From: Deltaproteobacteria bacterium
GTDB taxonomy: Bacteria; Desulfobacterota; Syntrophobacteria; Syntrophobacterales; Syntrophobacteraceae
Length of the DNA: 64,000 bases
Assembly (NCBI GenBank): GCA_021780695.1
Contig: JAJXYD010000001.1
Location: 186,001 to 250,000 of the forward strand
Reading direction: 5' to 3'
Shown here: piece by piece, positions 8,151-16,348 of the stretch
Numbering within the stretch: the stretch's first letter is position 1
Layout of the letters: every line of letters starts with the position of its first letter
Position numbers and translations under genes: made by a program
The notes under the pieces: model-generated
What the model was told of the DNA's origin: nothing
What the model saw: the letters and a program-made list of their open reading frames with translations, nothing else
The model's database searches: none

Positions 8151-9041
8151 ATGGAATTTAGCAGTGCAGTTCTGATCGAAAACCGGCGCGATTTCTCGAC
8201 CTTCCTCCAGGAAATCGAAAAGTCCGCTCGCGTCGCGATCGATACCGAGTCCAACAGTTTTTACGCCTATTTCAATCGTATCTGTCTGATACAGGTATCC
8301 ACAAGCGAACGCGATTATGTGATAGACCCTCTTTCGCTGGGAGACATCCAGGCCTTTGGGCAAGTCCTGGCCAACCCGGAAGTCGAAAAGATCTTTCACG
8401 CCGCTTCCAATGACATCGCCGGGCTTAAACGGGATTTCAACTTCACGATGCGAAACGTTTTCGATACTTCAGTGGCGGCTAAAATGCTCGGATATACGCA
8501 ACTGGGCCTTGCCCCCATTCTCAAGGAACTTTTCGGCGTAAGTCTTGACAAAAAATGGCAGCGCTGCGACTGGGCAAAACGGCCTCTGAAAAACGAGCAG
8601 ATCGAATATGCCCGTTTCGATACCCACTTTCTTATCCCGCTTAGAGATAAACAGGTTGCCGAACTCGAGGAAAGCTGCCTCCTTGATGCCGCCCGCGAAA
8701 CATCCGAAAAACTTTGCGCCCAGCAGATAACAAAGAAACAATTTCGTCCCGGTGATTTTGTCCACATTTACGGCGCACAGTCTCTTGACCTTGCCGGAAA
8801 GCGTGTCCTTAAGGCCCTCTACCTTTTTAGAGAAAAGGAGGCCCGTCGTCGCGACCGCGCCCCATTCAGGGTCCTTACCAATGAGACGCTCATAAAGATT
8901 GCTCTCCAGCGCCCAAAAAGCGTTCAGGATTTCAATAAAATAAAGGGGATGCCCCGTGTCTACCTTTCTTCGAATGTGGCTGTCCATCTTCTTGAAATAA
9001 TTCGTAAAAACGAAGAGCCTGAGGACCAGGCCGCCAAATAA
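8151..9041 (+). CDS. rnd: Ribonuclease D-type 3'-5' exonuclease with HRDC domain
   Basis: The DEDD exonuclease domain is visible: exo I AIDTES (residue ~28), exo II FHAASNDIAGLKRDF, and exo III YARFDTHFLIPL with the Tyr of the DEDDy type. The second half carries one HRDC-like helical region (ALYLFREKEARRRDRAPFRVL, MPRVY). Family members use two metal ions to trim 3' ends of tRNA precursors. At 296 residues it is shorter than E. coli RNase D (about 375) and seems to have one HRDC domain. Confidence 0.92.
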   Translation: MEFSSAVLIENRRDFSTFLQEIEKSARVAIDTESNSFYAYFNRICLIQVSTSERDYVIDPLSLGDIQAFGQVLANPEVEKIFHAASNDIAGLKRDFNFTMRNVFDTSVAAKMLGYTQLGLAPILKELFGVSLDKKWQRCDWAKRPLKNEQIEYARFDTHFLIPLRDKQVAELEESCLLDAARETSEKLCAQQITKKQFRPGDFVHIYGAQSLDLAGKRVLKALYLFREKEARRRDRAPFRVLTNETLIKIALQRPKSVQDFNKIKGMPRVYLSSNVAVHLLEIIRKNEEPEDQAAK

Positions 9042-9080
9042 CAAGCTGCTTCCAGCCTAAACTGTGGGGCCTGCCCCCGA

Positions 9081-10838
9081 ATGGAATTGATGGTGACAAT
9101 TATGAAGTCAAATATCGAGATTAAAGACAGTTTTAAAAAGTACAGCTACGACCAGGATAAGGTCGGTACCCCCGAACAGACGATAACCTGGGTGCGCGAG
9201 CGTTTGGCGCAGTGCGATATGGACGTGCTGGCCAAAACCATGCGAATAGACACCGGAAGGCTTGGTATTCCAGTTTATATAAGCCTTTGCGGAGAAGATG
9301 CCACCCGCTTGATCGGAACGAAAAAACAGATGGGAAAAGGCGCAACCGCCCAACAATCCGAAGCAAGCGCTCTTATGGAACTAATGGAGCGGTTTAGCTT
9401 TTTTTCCTTCATGGAGCGGTTTCCATTTCCAGAAATGACATATAAGGAACTCGACGACTTCGCGGTTTCCGTTGTGGACTTGAAAAAATCCATCTATGAC
9501 ACGGACACTCCGGCCGATTTGTGCCTCGAGTTTCTTAGAGATTTGCCCTTAAGGTGGGTAAAGGCCAGGAACCTTACGCTCGGGCGCGATCAGTGGATTC
9601 CCATCGACTGGTTCTATACGATTAATGAATATAACGGCCCGGCCAGTGGAAACAGCCTCGAGGAGGCAATCCTTCAGGGGATGTGTGAAGTTGTCGAAAG
9701 GCATGTCGGCTCGATTGTCAGTAACGACATGGCTCTTACCCCGGATATCGATATAGACTCGATTGGCGATCCGGCCGCAATCGAGCTTGTGGAAAAGTTT
9801 CGCTCCAACGGTATCCGGTTGTTTCTCAAAGACTTTTCCCTCGATACCGGTGTGCCCACCGTCGCCGCCCTGGCCTTCGATCCGACTACATTTCCCGAAA
9901 GCAGCGAAATAGTCTTTACCGCCGGGACCACCTCCAATCCGGAAAAGTCCCTGTGCCGGGCCTTGACAGAGGTCGCGCAACTGGCAGGCGATTTTCAGAG
10001 CCGCACTTCCTACACTCCCACGCTTCCAAAGTACGAAAACTTGGAACAAGCCTCCTATCTTATGGAAAGCGGCGGGAAAAAATCAATCCATGAGCTTCCC
10101 AATCACGATGACCAAAATTTAAGGGTGGAAATCGAGAGATGCGTGGGTGCCCTTTCCAAAATCGGCCTCCAGGTTTTGGTTGTAAACACCACTCACCCCC
10201 TATTGCAGGTTCCCGCAGTGTACACCATTATCCCCGGCGCTCACTTTCTGGACCACACCCGCAATACCGATTTTGCCCAGCACGCCGCGAGAACCATGCT
10301 GAGAAGCCTTGACGGTGATGAGTTGGTCACTCAGATGGACCGGCTGCTCGCCACCTTTGGACCCCGCTATGATCTAACTTTCTTTCTGGCCCATTCCCTT
10401 GAGTTGCGAGGGGAGGTGGAGACCGCCCTTTCTCTTTTTACCCGCGCTCTTGGACAATCCCCGGCGCAGGGGGAAATCGGCAGCATCTACGTTCATATCG
10501 GTTCGTGCCTAAAGGATTTGGAAAAGTACGAAGAAGCTCTCGAAGCCCTTGGCCTGGCCGAAAAAGCAAATCCCGAGCTAAAGGAAATCTTTAATCTTCG
10601 TGGGTTTTGCCTGTTTAAGCTAAAAAGGCACGAGGAATCGATCGCTTCCTTTGAACGGGCAATAGAACTTGACCCGGGCTCCGCGATAGACTACGCCAAC
10701 ATCGGTTCCAACCTTAGAGAACTCGGCCATAAGCGCGAGGCCATCCGGCTCTACTCCATAGCCCTAGAACTTGATCCGGATATCGATTTTGCCAGGGCCA
10801 ACATCGAAAAACTGGAGGCCCAACTGCGGGAAAATTAG
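9081..10838 (+). CDS. ycaO: YcaO-domain protein with C-terminal TPR repeats
   Basis: Residues about 60-400 form a YcaO ATP-binding domain: the Glu-rich ATP/Mg motifs EASALMELMERFSF, EAILQGMCEVVERH and SLCRALTEVAQLAGDF are in the expected order. Residues about 430-560 are four TPR helices pairs (for example EEALEALGLAEKANP, EESIASFERAIELDP, REAIRLYSIALELDP). Length and architecture match E. coli YcaO (about 586 residues), which has been linked to RimO-dependent methylthiolation of ribosomal protein S12. No peptide precursor, cyclodehydratase partner or TfuA lies next to it, so a RiPP role is not supported. ATGs at 9081, 9090 and 9102 are all possible starts. Confidence 0.9.
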   Translation: MELMVTIMKSNIEIKDSFKKYSYDQDKVGTPEQTITWVRERLAQCDMDVLAKTMRIDTGRLGIPVYISLCGEDATRLIGTKKQMGKGATAQQSEASALMELMERFSFFSFMERFPFPEMTYKELDDFAVSVVDLKKSIYDTDTPADLCLEFLRDLPLRWVKARNLTLGRDQWIPIDWFYTINEYNGPASGNSLEEAILQGMCEVVERHVGSIVSNDMALTPDIDIDSIGDPAAIELVEKFRSNGIRLFLKDFSLDTGVPTVAALAFDPTTFPESSEIVFTAGTTSNPEKSLCRALTEVAQLAGDFQSRTSYTPTLPKYENLEQASYLMESGGKKSIHELPNHDDQNLRVEIERCVGALSKIGLQVLVVNTTHPLLQVPAVYTIIPGAHFLDHTRNTDFAQHAARTMLRSLDGDELVTQMDRLLATFGPRYDLTFFLAHSLELRGEVETALSLFTRALGQSPAQGEIGSIYVHIGSCLKDLEKYEEALEALGLAEKANPELKEIFNLRGFCLFKLKRHEESIASFERAIELDPGSAIDYANIGSNLRELGHKREAIRLYSIALELDPDIDFARANIEKLEAQLREN

Positions 10839-10849
10839 GAAGCCGCGGG

Positions 10850-10874
10850 AGTGAGCCCGGATAACGGGCTCACT
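10850..10874. terminator. Convergent hairpin between the YcaO and NtrC-type genes
   Basis: A perfect 10-bp inverted repeat AGTGAGCCCG/CGGGCTCACT with a 5-nt loop (GATAA) lies between the two converging genes and overlaps the stop codon of the minus-strand gene. Poly-T on either side is weak, so termination efficiency is uncertain. Confidence 0.6.
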
Positions 10875-12219
10875 TGTTCCTGCGCCATCGGCTGTGGGTT
10901 ATGCCGTGTTTTTTGACCATATAGTTAAGCTTTCGAGCAGTTACCCCCAAACGCACCGCGGCGTCTTTCTGAACCCAGTCGCTATTTTCAAGGGCATTTA
11001 GAAGCAGGTCTTTTTCACTTGTTTCCAGGTCTTTTATGGGCTTGGAGGAAACTTCCACTTTATGCGAAAAACCCGGAAGGGATATGTTCTGCAAGGTTAT
11101 CCGGTTGCTTTCCTCAAGAAGAACCGCCCGTTCAATGGTGTTTGAAAGTTCCCGTACGTTTCCAGGCCAGGGGTGGCGTTTGAAAAGTTCCATGACCCCC
11201 GGGCCAAAGGCGTTGAATTCTTTTTTGAGGTCACGGCAGTTCTTTTGAAGGAGGTAGTTTGAAAGGGGTTCGATGCAATCGGCCCTTTCTCTTAGAGGCG
11301 GAAGATGCACCCTTAAGACGTTTATCCTGTAATAGAGGTCTTCTCGGAATGTGCCGGCCTCGACATTGGCTTCCAAGTTTTTGTGCGTTGCCGCTATTAT
11401 ACGGATGTCCGTGCGGATGGTTTGATTGCCCCCCAGTCTCTCAAAACATTTTTCCTCGAGCACACGTAAAAGTTTAGCCTGCAAAGACGGTGTCAGTTCT
11501 CCTATTTCGTCCAAGAAAACCGAGCCGCCGTTGGCTTGCTCCAAACGTCCCGTTCGTGTTTTGGCCGCCCCCGTGAACGCCCCTCTTTCGTGTCCGAACA
11601 ATTCGCTTTCGAGCAAAGTCTCCGGAATATTTGCGCAGTTTATTTTTACAAAGGGTTTTACACGTCTGCGGCTGTTAAAATGCACCGTTCCCGAGAGCAT
11701 GCTCTTGCCTGTTCCGGTCTCTCCCGTGATAAGTATGGTCGCTTCGGAATCGGCAATCTTTTTCAAGGTGGAGATGACCCTTCCCATCGCCGGACTTACG
11801 GCTATAATCCTGTCGAAATCATAGGGCATATCCTGTGTGCGCCGCAGATAGTCGATTTCGTTTCTTAAGGCCCGGTTCTCGATTGCCTGATCGACGGCAA
11901 GCTTTATCCTGGTCACGTTGTAGGGCTTGGCCAGGAAGTCGAAAGCACCCCCCTTTACCGCTTCTACAATGTGTTCGGTTTTTGCCTGTTCGCTTGCTAC
12001 AAGTACCGGAGTATGGGCGGGGAGCTTGCCTTTGAGGCTCCTGACATTGTCGCCGTAGTTGGTTTCTATGCTCACCACGATTACGTCGAATGCCTGCTTT
12101 CCCAGCAGCTTGTAGGCATCTCCCAAAGCCGCGCAACATTCTACCCGGTGTGTGGTAAGGCCTTGCATGGCAACATCGCGCCAGGCCGGATCGTGTTCGA
12201 CTAGCAGCACTTTCGCCAT
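10870..12219 (-). CDS. Sigma-54-dependent NtrC-family regulator with pseudo-receiver
   Basis: Domains in order: receiver-like (1-115), AAA+ sigma-54 interaction domain (about 135-365) and Fis-type HTH (about 405-445). The AAA+ part has Walker A GETGTGKS, the sigma-54 contact loop GAFTGA, and Walker B VFLDEIGEL. The HTH reads KDAAVRLGVTARKLNYMVKKHGI. The receiver has Ser50 (VIVVSIET) where phospho-Asp is expected, although Lys at LAKPYN is kept. Activity is thus probably not controlled by Asp phosphorylation. No histidine kinase is adjacent. A broken response-regulator gene lies divergently upstream. Target promoters are unknown. Confidence 0.92.
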   Translation of the reverse strand: MAKVLLVEHDPAWRDVAMQGLTTHRVECCAALGDAYKLLGKQAFDVIVVSIETNYGDNVRSLKGKLPAHTPVLVASEQAKTEHIVEAVKGGAFDFLAKPYNVTRIKLAVDQAIENRALRNEIDYLRRTQDMPYDFDRIIAVSPAMGRVISTLKKIADSEATILITGETGTGKSMLSGTVHFNSRRRVKPFVKINCANIPETLLESELFGHERGAFTGAAKTRTGRLEQANGGSVFLDEIGELTPSLQAKLLRVLEEKCFERLGGNQTIRTDIRIIAATHKNLEANVEAGTFREDLYYRINVLRVHLPPLRERADCIEPLSNYLLQKNCRDLKKEFNAFGPGVMELFKRHPWPGNVRELSNTIERAVLLEESNRITLQNISLPGFSHKVEVSSKPIKDLETSEKDLLLNALENSDWVQKDAAVRLGVTARKLNYMVKKHGITHSRWRRNK

Positions 12220-12506
12220 GTCAACTCAGTACCCTGTTGCAAGGGAAGACAAATAAAGGCATTGATTAACCCCAAAATTATTTTTATCTATATCGGCTAA
12301 GAGGTATTGATACTTAAAATATAGCTTGTCCATTATAGGGTATTTCACACTAAATGGCTAACTTATTGCGTTTAGTTCGGATTTTTGGTAACAAAACGGC
12401 TCAATGTGTGATAAGCGCCCTATGGAGATCCCTGCGTTATCCGGTATTGTGTTGGCGCCCTTTTAGTCTGGTTGGTTTTTTTGTGCTTCGGAGGAGATGG
12501 TCGAAA

Positions 12507-13096
12507 GTGAAGACTTTGGAAGCCTTCAGAAATTCGAGGATCATTGTGGTGGATGAGGACCCCGTGATCTGCCAAAATCTCAGGGAGGCGATTGTGGGCT
12601 GGGGGCTTCAGGTCGTGGCCTTTACTGCTTGTGAGTCCGCGTTCCAAAGTCTTGAGAGCGATAGGGCCGACATAATTTTTTGCGATATCATCGCTGCTTG
12701 ATGCCTGTGGGTTGGAGCAGATTTTCCGCTTTAGCGAGGACCTAAAAATCATTGTCGTTACAGGGGATGCCGATAAATGCCTTGCCATTAGCGCCCTTGA
12801 GTTCGGGGCTTTTGGTCTGCTGACCAAACCTTTTCAGAGCGAACTGCTATACCATTCGGTGGTGCGTGCCCTAAAAGCCGTTGAAAATGAGCGGGAAACC
12901 AAAAGATTGATAGATGACCTCTGCCCAATTGCAGATCGCTTCCCTTATAAAGAACGGAGTAACAACCCAGGAAATAGCACGGCGACTGCGTATTGCTCAA
13001 AGCACCGTTGGAAGGTACAGGAAAAATATCCGTAGAAAACTCAAAATCAATAACGCGCAATTCAGTTTGAGAAGCTATCTCAACGCGAAAAGCTAA
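12507..13096 (+). pseudogene. Frameshifted response regulator (receiver + LuxR-type HTH)
   Basis: Three consecutive reading frames together encode one response regulator. Frame A from GTG 12507 (GAGGAG 10 nt upstream) gives RIIVVDEDPVICQNL to FCDI, the first half of a receiver, and stops at 12699-12701. Frame B continues from about 12690 (LLDACGLEQIFRF) with IIVVTGDAD and LLTKPFQSELLYHSV, the rest of the receiver. Frame C from about 12914 gives a LuxR-like HTH (QLQIASLIKNGVTTQEIARRLRIAQSTVGRYR). Each change is a one-base shift. Two shifts in 220 bp suggest decay, unless they are assembly errors. The HTH part could still be expressed alone from ATG 12914. Confidence 0.75.
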
Positions 13097-13114
13097 CCGC
13101 AGGTGGTCTAAACA

Positions 13115-14083
13115 ATGATTCAATGTCTTGATCTCGCAAAAGATTTGATACAAAAAGAAATATGTTCCCTTGAGTCCGTTCGGGACCGGATTGGCCGCGA
13201 GTTTGAAGAGGCGGTTCTGTGCCTTGCCCGGATGGAAGGCAAGGTGATTGCCTCGGGTTTGGGAAAGTCGGGCATAGTAGCCGGGAAAATTTCGGCTACC
13301 CTTTCAAGTACCGGGACCCCGTCTATTTTTATCCACCCCGTGGAGGCCATGCACGGAGATCTGGGGATAATTCAGCCCGGAGACGTAGGGCTGTTTCTTA
13401 GCAATAGCGGAGAGACCTCCGAAGTGCTGGGCTTGCTCCAGGTGTTTAAAAGATTTGGTCTTAAAACCATTGCCCTGGTGGGTAAGACCCAGTCGGCCAT
13501 GGCCAGGGATTGCGATATCTGCCTGGACGCATCGGTTGAGTCCGAAGCCTGCCCCCTAAATCTTGCCCCCACCAGCTCTACCACCGCCGCCATGGTCCTG
13601 GGAGACGCCCTTGCGGGTTGCATCCTTACGGAAAAGGGCTTTTCTTCCGAAGACTTTAGCCGCCTCCATCCCTCGGGGGCTTTGGGACGGCGTCTGCTCC
13701 TCAGGGTAAAGGATATCATGCATTCGGGCGATCAACTGCCGGTTGCCCTAAGCGGCACTCTTATGCGTGATGCCCTCTTCACTTTAACCGGAAAGGCCAT
13801 GGGGGCGGTCCTGGTTCTTTCCGAACGGGGCGAGTTGCTTGGGATTTTTACCGACGGGGATCTGCGTAGGGCCGTGCAAAATAACGAGAGATTTCTCGAT
13901 ATTGAGATCGACAAGCTTATGACCTCAAACCCGGTGGTCATCCATGACAGCCGGATGGCGGCCGAAGCCCTTAGCCTCATGGAAAACCGCCCCTCCCAAA
14001 TCTCTGTTCTCCCCGTGCTTGACGCACAAAATCGTGTGTGCGGCATTATCCGAGTTCACGATCTTGTGCGCGCCGGGCTTTAG
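13115..14083 (+). CDS. kdsD: Arabinose-5-phosphate isomerase (KpsF/GutQ family)
   Basis: The enzyme interconverts ribulose-5-P and arabinose-5-P for Kdo synthesis, which indicates a Gram-negative lipopolysaccharide. The SIS domain spans about residues 30-170 (ASGLGKSGIVAGKISATLSSTGTPSIFIHP, LSNSGETSE, LAPTSSTTA) and is followed by HPSGALGRRL. Two CBS domains follow (about 200-265 and 270-322). Length 322 is typical. It starts 19 bp after the broken response regulator. No other Kdo genes are in the window. Confidence 0.95.
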   Translation: MIQCLDLAKDLIQKEICSLESVRDRIGREFEEAVLCLARMEGKVIASGLGKSGIVAGKISATLSSTGTPSIFIHPVEAMHGDLGIIQPGDVGLFLSNSGETSEVLGLLQVFKRFGLKTIALVGKTQSAMARDCDICLDASVESEACPLNLAPTSSTTAAMVLGDALAGCILTEKGFSSEDFSRLHPSGALGRRLLLRVKDIMHSGDQLPVALSGTLMRDALFTLTGKAMGAVLVLSERGELLGIFTDGDLRRAVQNNERFLDIEIDKLMTSNPVVIHDSRMAAEALSLMENRPSQISVLPVLDAQNRVCGIIRVHDLVRAGL

Positions 14084-14085
14084 AA

Positions 14086-14283
14086 TCAACTCGTCCGAGG
14101 AGAATCGGCGCCTTTTTTATAAAAGGAGATAAGAAAATCGGCATCCTTTGGTGAGAGGTCAAACCTTGCCACAGCCTCGGTTACCAGTTTCTGTGTCGCT
14201 TTTCCCGGGTGTTCCGTGATCTCCTCGGAGATCCACTTAACGGCCTTGCGCAGTGCTTCGCCTTCAGGCATTACGGTTGTCAT
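14086..14283 (-). CDS. Small conserved-looking protein, unknown function
   Basis: The 65-residue protein is preceded by a strong ribosome binding site (CGGAGG 9 nt before ATG). It is charged, helical and without Cys (KAVKWISEEITEHPGKATQKL; LSPKDADFLISFYKKG). I do not know the family. It converges on kdsD with a 2-bp gap. The good RBS and regular composition support a real gene. Confidence 0.7.
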   Translation of the reverse strand: MTTVMPEGEALRKAVKWISEEITEHPGKATQKLVTEAVARFDLSPKDADFLISFYKKGADSPRTS

Positions 14284-14470
14284 AATTTAGCCTCCGAAAA
14301 AAAGACTCGATTAACGATACAGTCCGGATTATAGCAGGTTTTTCTATCGCCTCGAAATACTCAATTGCATTAAAAGGTTCTGGGCCGTTTTGCGAGCTAA
14401 ATTACCCGCCCCTTAGCGGAAACTCCTTTTGTCAGCCTGCCCGTCTTGGCCCCATGGGTGGCTTTCGTGC

Positions 14471-14499
14471 TTGACTTTAGGGGGAGCTTTGTTTATTCT
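14471..14499 (+). promoter_or_regulatory. Promoter of the tRNA operon
   Basis: A -35 TTGACT (14471-14476), a 17-bp spacer and a -10 TATTCT (14494-14499) end 10 bp before the first tRNA base. Spacing and position fit a sigma-70 promoter for both tRNAs. Confidence 0.7.
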
Positions 14500-14509
14500 C
14501 TCGCCTTGT

Positions 14510-14583
14510 TGGGGGATCGTCCAGCGGCAGGACTGCAGACTCTGGATCTGCCTACCTAGGTTCGAATCCTAGTCCCCCAGCCA
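14510..14583 (+). tRNA. tRNA-Gln (anticodon CTG)
   Basis: A 74-nt cloverleaf: acceptor TGGGGGA/TCCCCCA, anticodon stem GCAGA/TCTGC with loop CTCTGGA (anticodon CTG, reads CAG), T-arm CTAGG-TTCGAAT-CCTAG, discriminator G and an encoded CCA at 14581-14583. Confidence 0.95.
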
Positions 14584-14594
14584 TATTTTTTTGT

Positions 14595-14667
14595 GGTCCC
14601 ATCGTCTAGTGGCCTAGGATGTCGGCCTCTCACGCCGGAGACACGGGTTCGAACCCCGTTGGGACTA
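14595..14667 (+). tRNA. tRNA-Glu (anticodon CTC)
   Basis: A cloverleaf with acceptor GGTCCCA/TGGGACT, anticodon loop CTCTCAC (anticodon CTC, reads GAG), and T-arm CGGGG-type stem with TTCGAAC loop. The first base pair is G1.T72, a wobble instead of G-C, and the 3' end reads A-TCA, so CCA is not encoded. It lies 11 bp after tRNA-Gln and shares its promoter and terminator. Confidence 0.9.
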
Positions 14668-14676
14668 TCATTTCAA

Positions 14677-14714
14677 AAAGGCAGTTACGGGAAATTCCGT
14701 GACTGCCTTTTTTT
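14677..14714 (+). terminator. Rho-independent terminator of the tRNA operon
   Basis: Stem AAAGGCAGT (677-685) pairs with ACTGCCTTT (702-710), then a T.G wobble and ACGG/CCGT, closing a 6-nt loop; a run of seven T follows (14708-14714). The next 250 bp up to the TauE gene hold no gene that I can support. Confidence 0.9.
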
Positions 14715-14964
14715 GTCGGTCTGTACTGAGAGAGTTCTTTTAAGAGGGGCGCCCCGTGTCCTACAGGGAACTTTTGCCGTAGGAGGCCGGCTTAATGGTG
14801 TAAAACCGGATAAAAGGGCAGACTAACTAATTCAATGTGGAGTCAACGCTCAACAAAGGTGGCGACGGTGCTGAAATATTAGCAATTTACGCAAGGTCGG
14901 GCATATCTCATTTAAACCGCAATTTTTGTGTCGGGAAACCCCCTGCAGGCCCTTAATCTCCCGA

Positions 14965-15726
14965 TTAAAGACAGGATCGGTACACAAGATGGATTCCAAT
15001 TAGAGTCAATAGGAAGATAAAGGCCTCTTTTAGCTGTCTCTCATCGATTCTGTTAAGCAATCGTGGACCGATCTGGCCTCCGATAAGCACGCCCGGTATG
15101 CCCCATGCCGCTACAGTGAGGTTGGGTCTGTTTTTCATAACAAAATGCGAAGCGGCGGCCAGTATTGACATGCCGCACGTAACCATCACGCAAGTGGCCA
15201 CCGAATTGCTCATCTTCAGGCGCATCTTCTTTTGCATTATGGGTACCAGCCACTCGCCGATGTTGATGGTGAGCATGCCGCACATTACTCCCGTGATGCA
15301 CACGATCCAGGAATGTTTGAAGGCGGCCTTGAGATTTACCCGCTCATCGCCTTCATCGCCATACTTGTGGTTGGAGGAAACAAAAAATAGTGCTGTGCCA
15401 AGAGATATCAAACCGATCAAAAGTCCTATATGCGAGAGGGTGAGATGACAGCCGATATAGGAACCAATGATCAATGAGGGTAAAGCCGTTGCCAGAAGAA
15501 GTAACGACAGCCTGATGTCCACCTTTTTACGGCGGATAAAAGCAATGCTTCCTGAAGCGGTGCCGGCGACCTGAATAAGGAGCGAAGTCAGAAGGGCGGA
15601 GGCGGGGGGGATGTTTAGCGCAATCAGTAGGAAGGGTACCCAGAAGATGCCGCCACCAAATCCCACGATTGTTACTATGGTTGCGATCAAAATACCGCAT
15701 GGGAAAGCGAGCCAGACAGGAACCAC
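14965..15726 (-). CDS. TauE/SafE-family sulfite/organosulfur exporter-like permease
   Basis: The protein has 253 residues with about eight hydrophobic helices and the family features VGFGGGIFWVPFLLI near the N-terminus and a second half-repeat (GVMCGMLTINIGEWLVPIMQ...; PGVLIGGQIGPRLL). TauE/SafE proteins are putative anion transporters for sulfite or sulfonates. The upstream HAMP-protein gene ends only 4 bp away, so the two form an operon. A TauABC-type importer lies across the divergent gap. A link through sulfonate or sulfite chemistry is plausible, but the substrate cannot be read from sequence. Confidence 0.9.
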   Translation of the reverse strand: MVPVWLAFPCGILIATIVTIVGFGGGIFWVPFLLIALNIPPASALLTSLLIQVAGTASGSIAFIRRKKVDIRLSLLLLATALPSLIIGSYIGCHLTLSHIGLLIGLISLGTALFFVSSNHKYGDEGDERVNLKAAFKHSWIVCITGVMCGMLTINIGEWLVPIMQKKMRLKMSNSVATCVMVTCGMSILAAASHFVMKNRPNLTVAAWGIPGVLIGGQIGPRLLNRIDERQLKEAFIFLLTLIGIHLVYRSCL

Positions 15727-15730
15727 TTCA

Positions 15731-16348
15731 TTACCTCCCGATTCCGTAGAATTTGCAGTTTTGAACGATCTGGTGTATGAATTTGGCCTCGGAGCTTAAA
15801 AGATTTACTTTCTGGCGAAGACCTTCGAGTCTTTCCGGTTCGATCTTTTCAGCGTTCAAAACCTCTGAAAACTCATCCGCGAATTTAGTCACGGTCGTAC
15901 TGATGCCCCTGGAGAGCAAAATCATTTCCTGAAGGTTGCTTGTCAGATCGTTGACGGTATTGCCCAATTCCGCCAATTCATTGTCGGTCCGAATAGTTAC
16001 CGTCTGGCTGAGATCACCGGCGGAAACCAATTTTGAAGCCTCTATCATATGCTGAAGCGGTTCGGTTATGTTCTTTATGAACATGGTGAGAAGGATCAAA
16101 ACCACGACAAGGAATAGAACCACCATGAGGATGGCTTTGTCTCTTATTATCCTGATCGGCTGGAAGGCCTGGGCGGGCTGGAGTGTTCCCGATTGCAGCC
16201 TGTCGAAATTTCGTGTCAGTTCTGTGTAAAGCACTTTGCTATGGGTGTCGTAGAGGAACTCGGAGGCGATCATGAGCGATGCAAAGCTGATCATCAGGAA
16301 GTAAATAATCATGGAGCGCTGCAAACTGCCCTTGTAGGAAATCTTCAT
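15731..16348 (-). CDS. Membrane HAMP-domain protein without an output domain
   Basis: The protein has 205 residues. Two transmembrane helices (about 13-30 and 72-92) flank a short periplasmic stretch of about 40 residues. A HAMP domain follows (NITEPLQHMIEASKLVSAGDLSQTV, then DNELAELGNTVNDLTSNL), then about 60 residues of amphipathic helix. No kinase, GGDEF, EAL or methyl-accepting output domain is present. Sharing an operon with the TauE/SafE permease suggests that it senses or regulates transport, or couples to one of the nearby signalling proteins. This is inference. Confidence 0.85.
   Translation of the reverse strand: MKISYKGSLQRSMIIYFLMISFASLMIASEFLYDTHSKVLYTELTRNFDRLQSGTLQPAQAFQPIRIIRDKAILMVVLFLVVVLILLTMFIKNITEPLQHMIEASKLVSAGDLSQTVTIRTDNELAELGNTVNDLTSNLQEMILLSRGISTTVTKFADEFSEVLNAEKIEPERLEGLRQKVNLLSSEAKFIHQIVQNCKFYGIGR

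Noticed and set aside
9081..10838. RiPP (thiazole/oxazole or thioamide peptide) cluster around the YcaO gene
   Set aside because: No precursor peptide, E1-like partner, TfuA or exporter is adjacent, and the TPR architecture matches E. coli-type YcaO.
12354..12506. Upstream extension of the response-regulator frame
   Set aside because: The residues before GTG 12507 are not receiver-like and a good Shine-Dalgarno sits just before the GTG.
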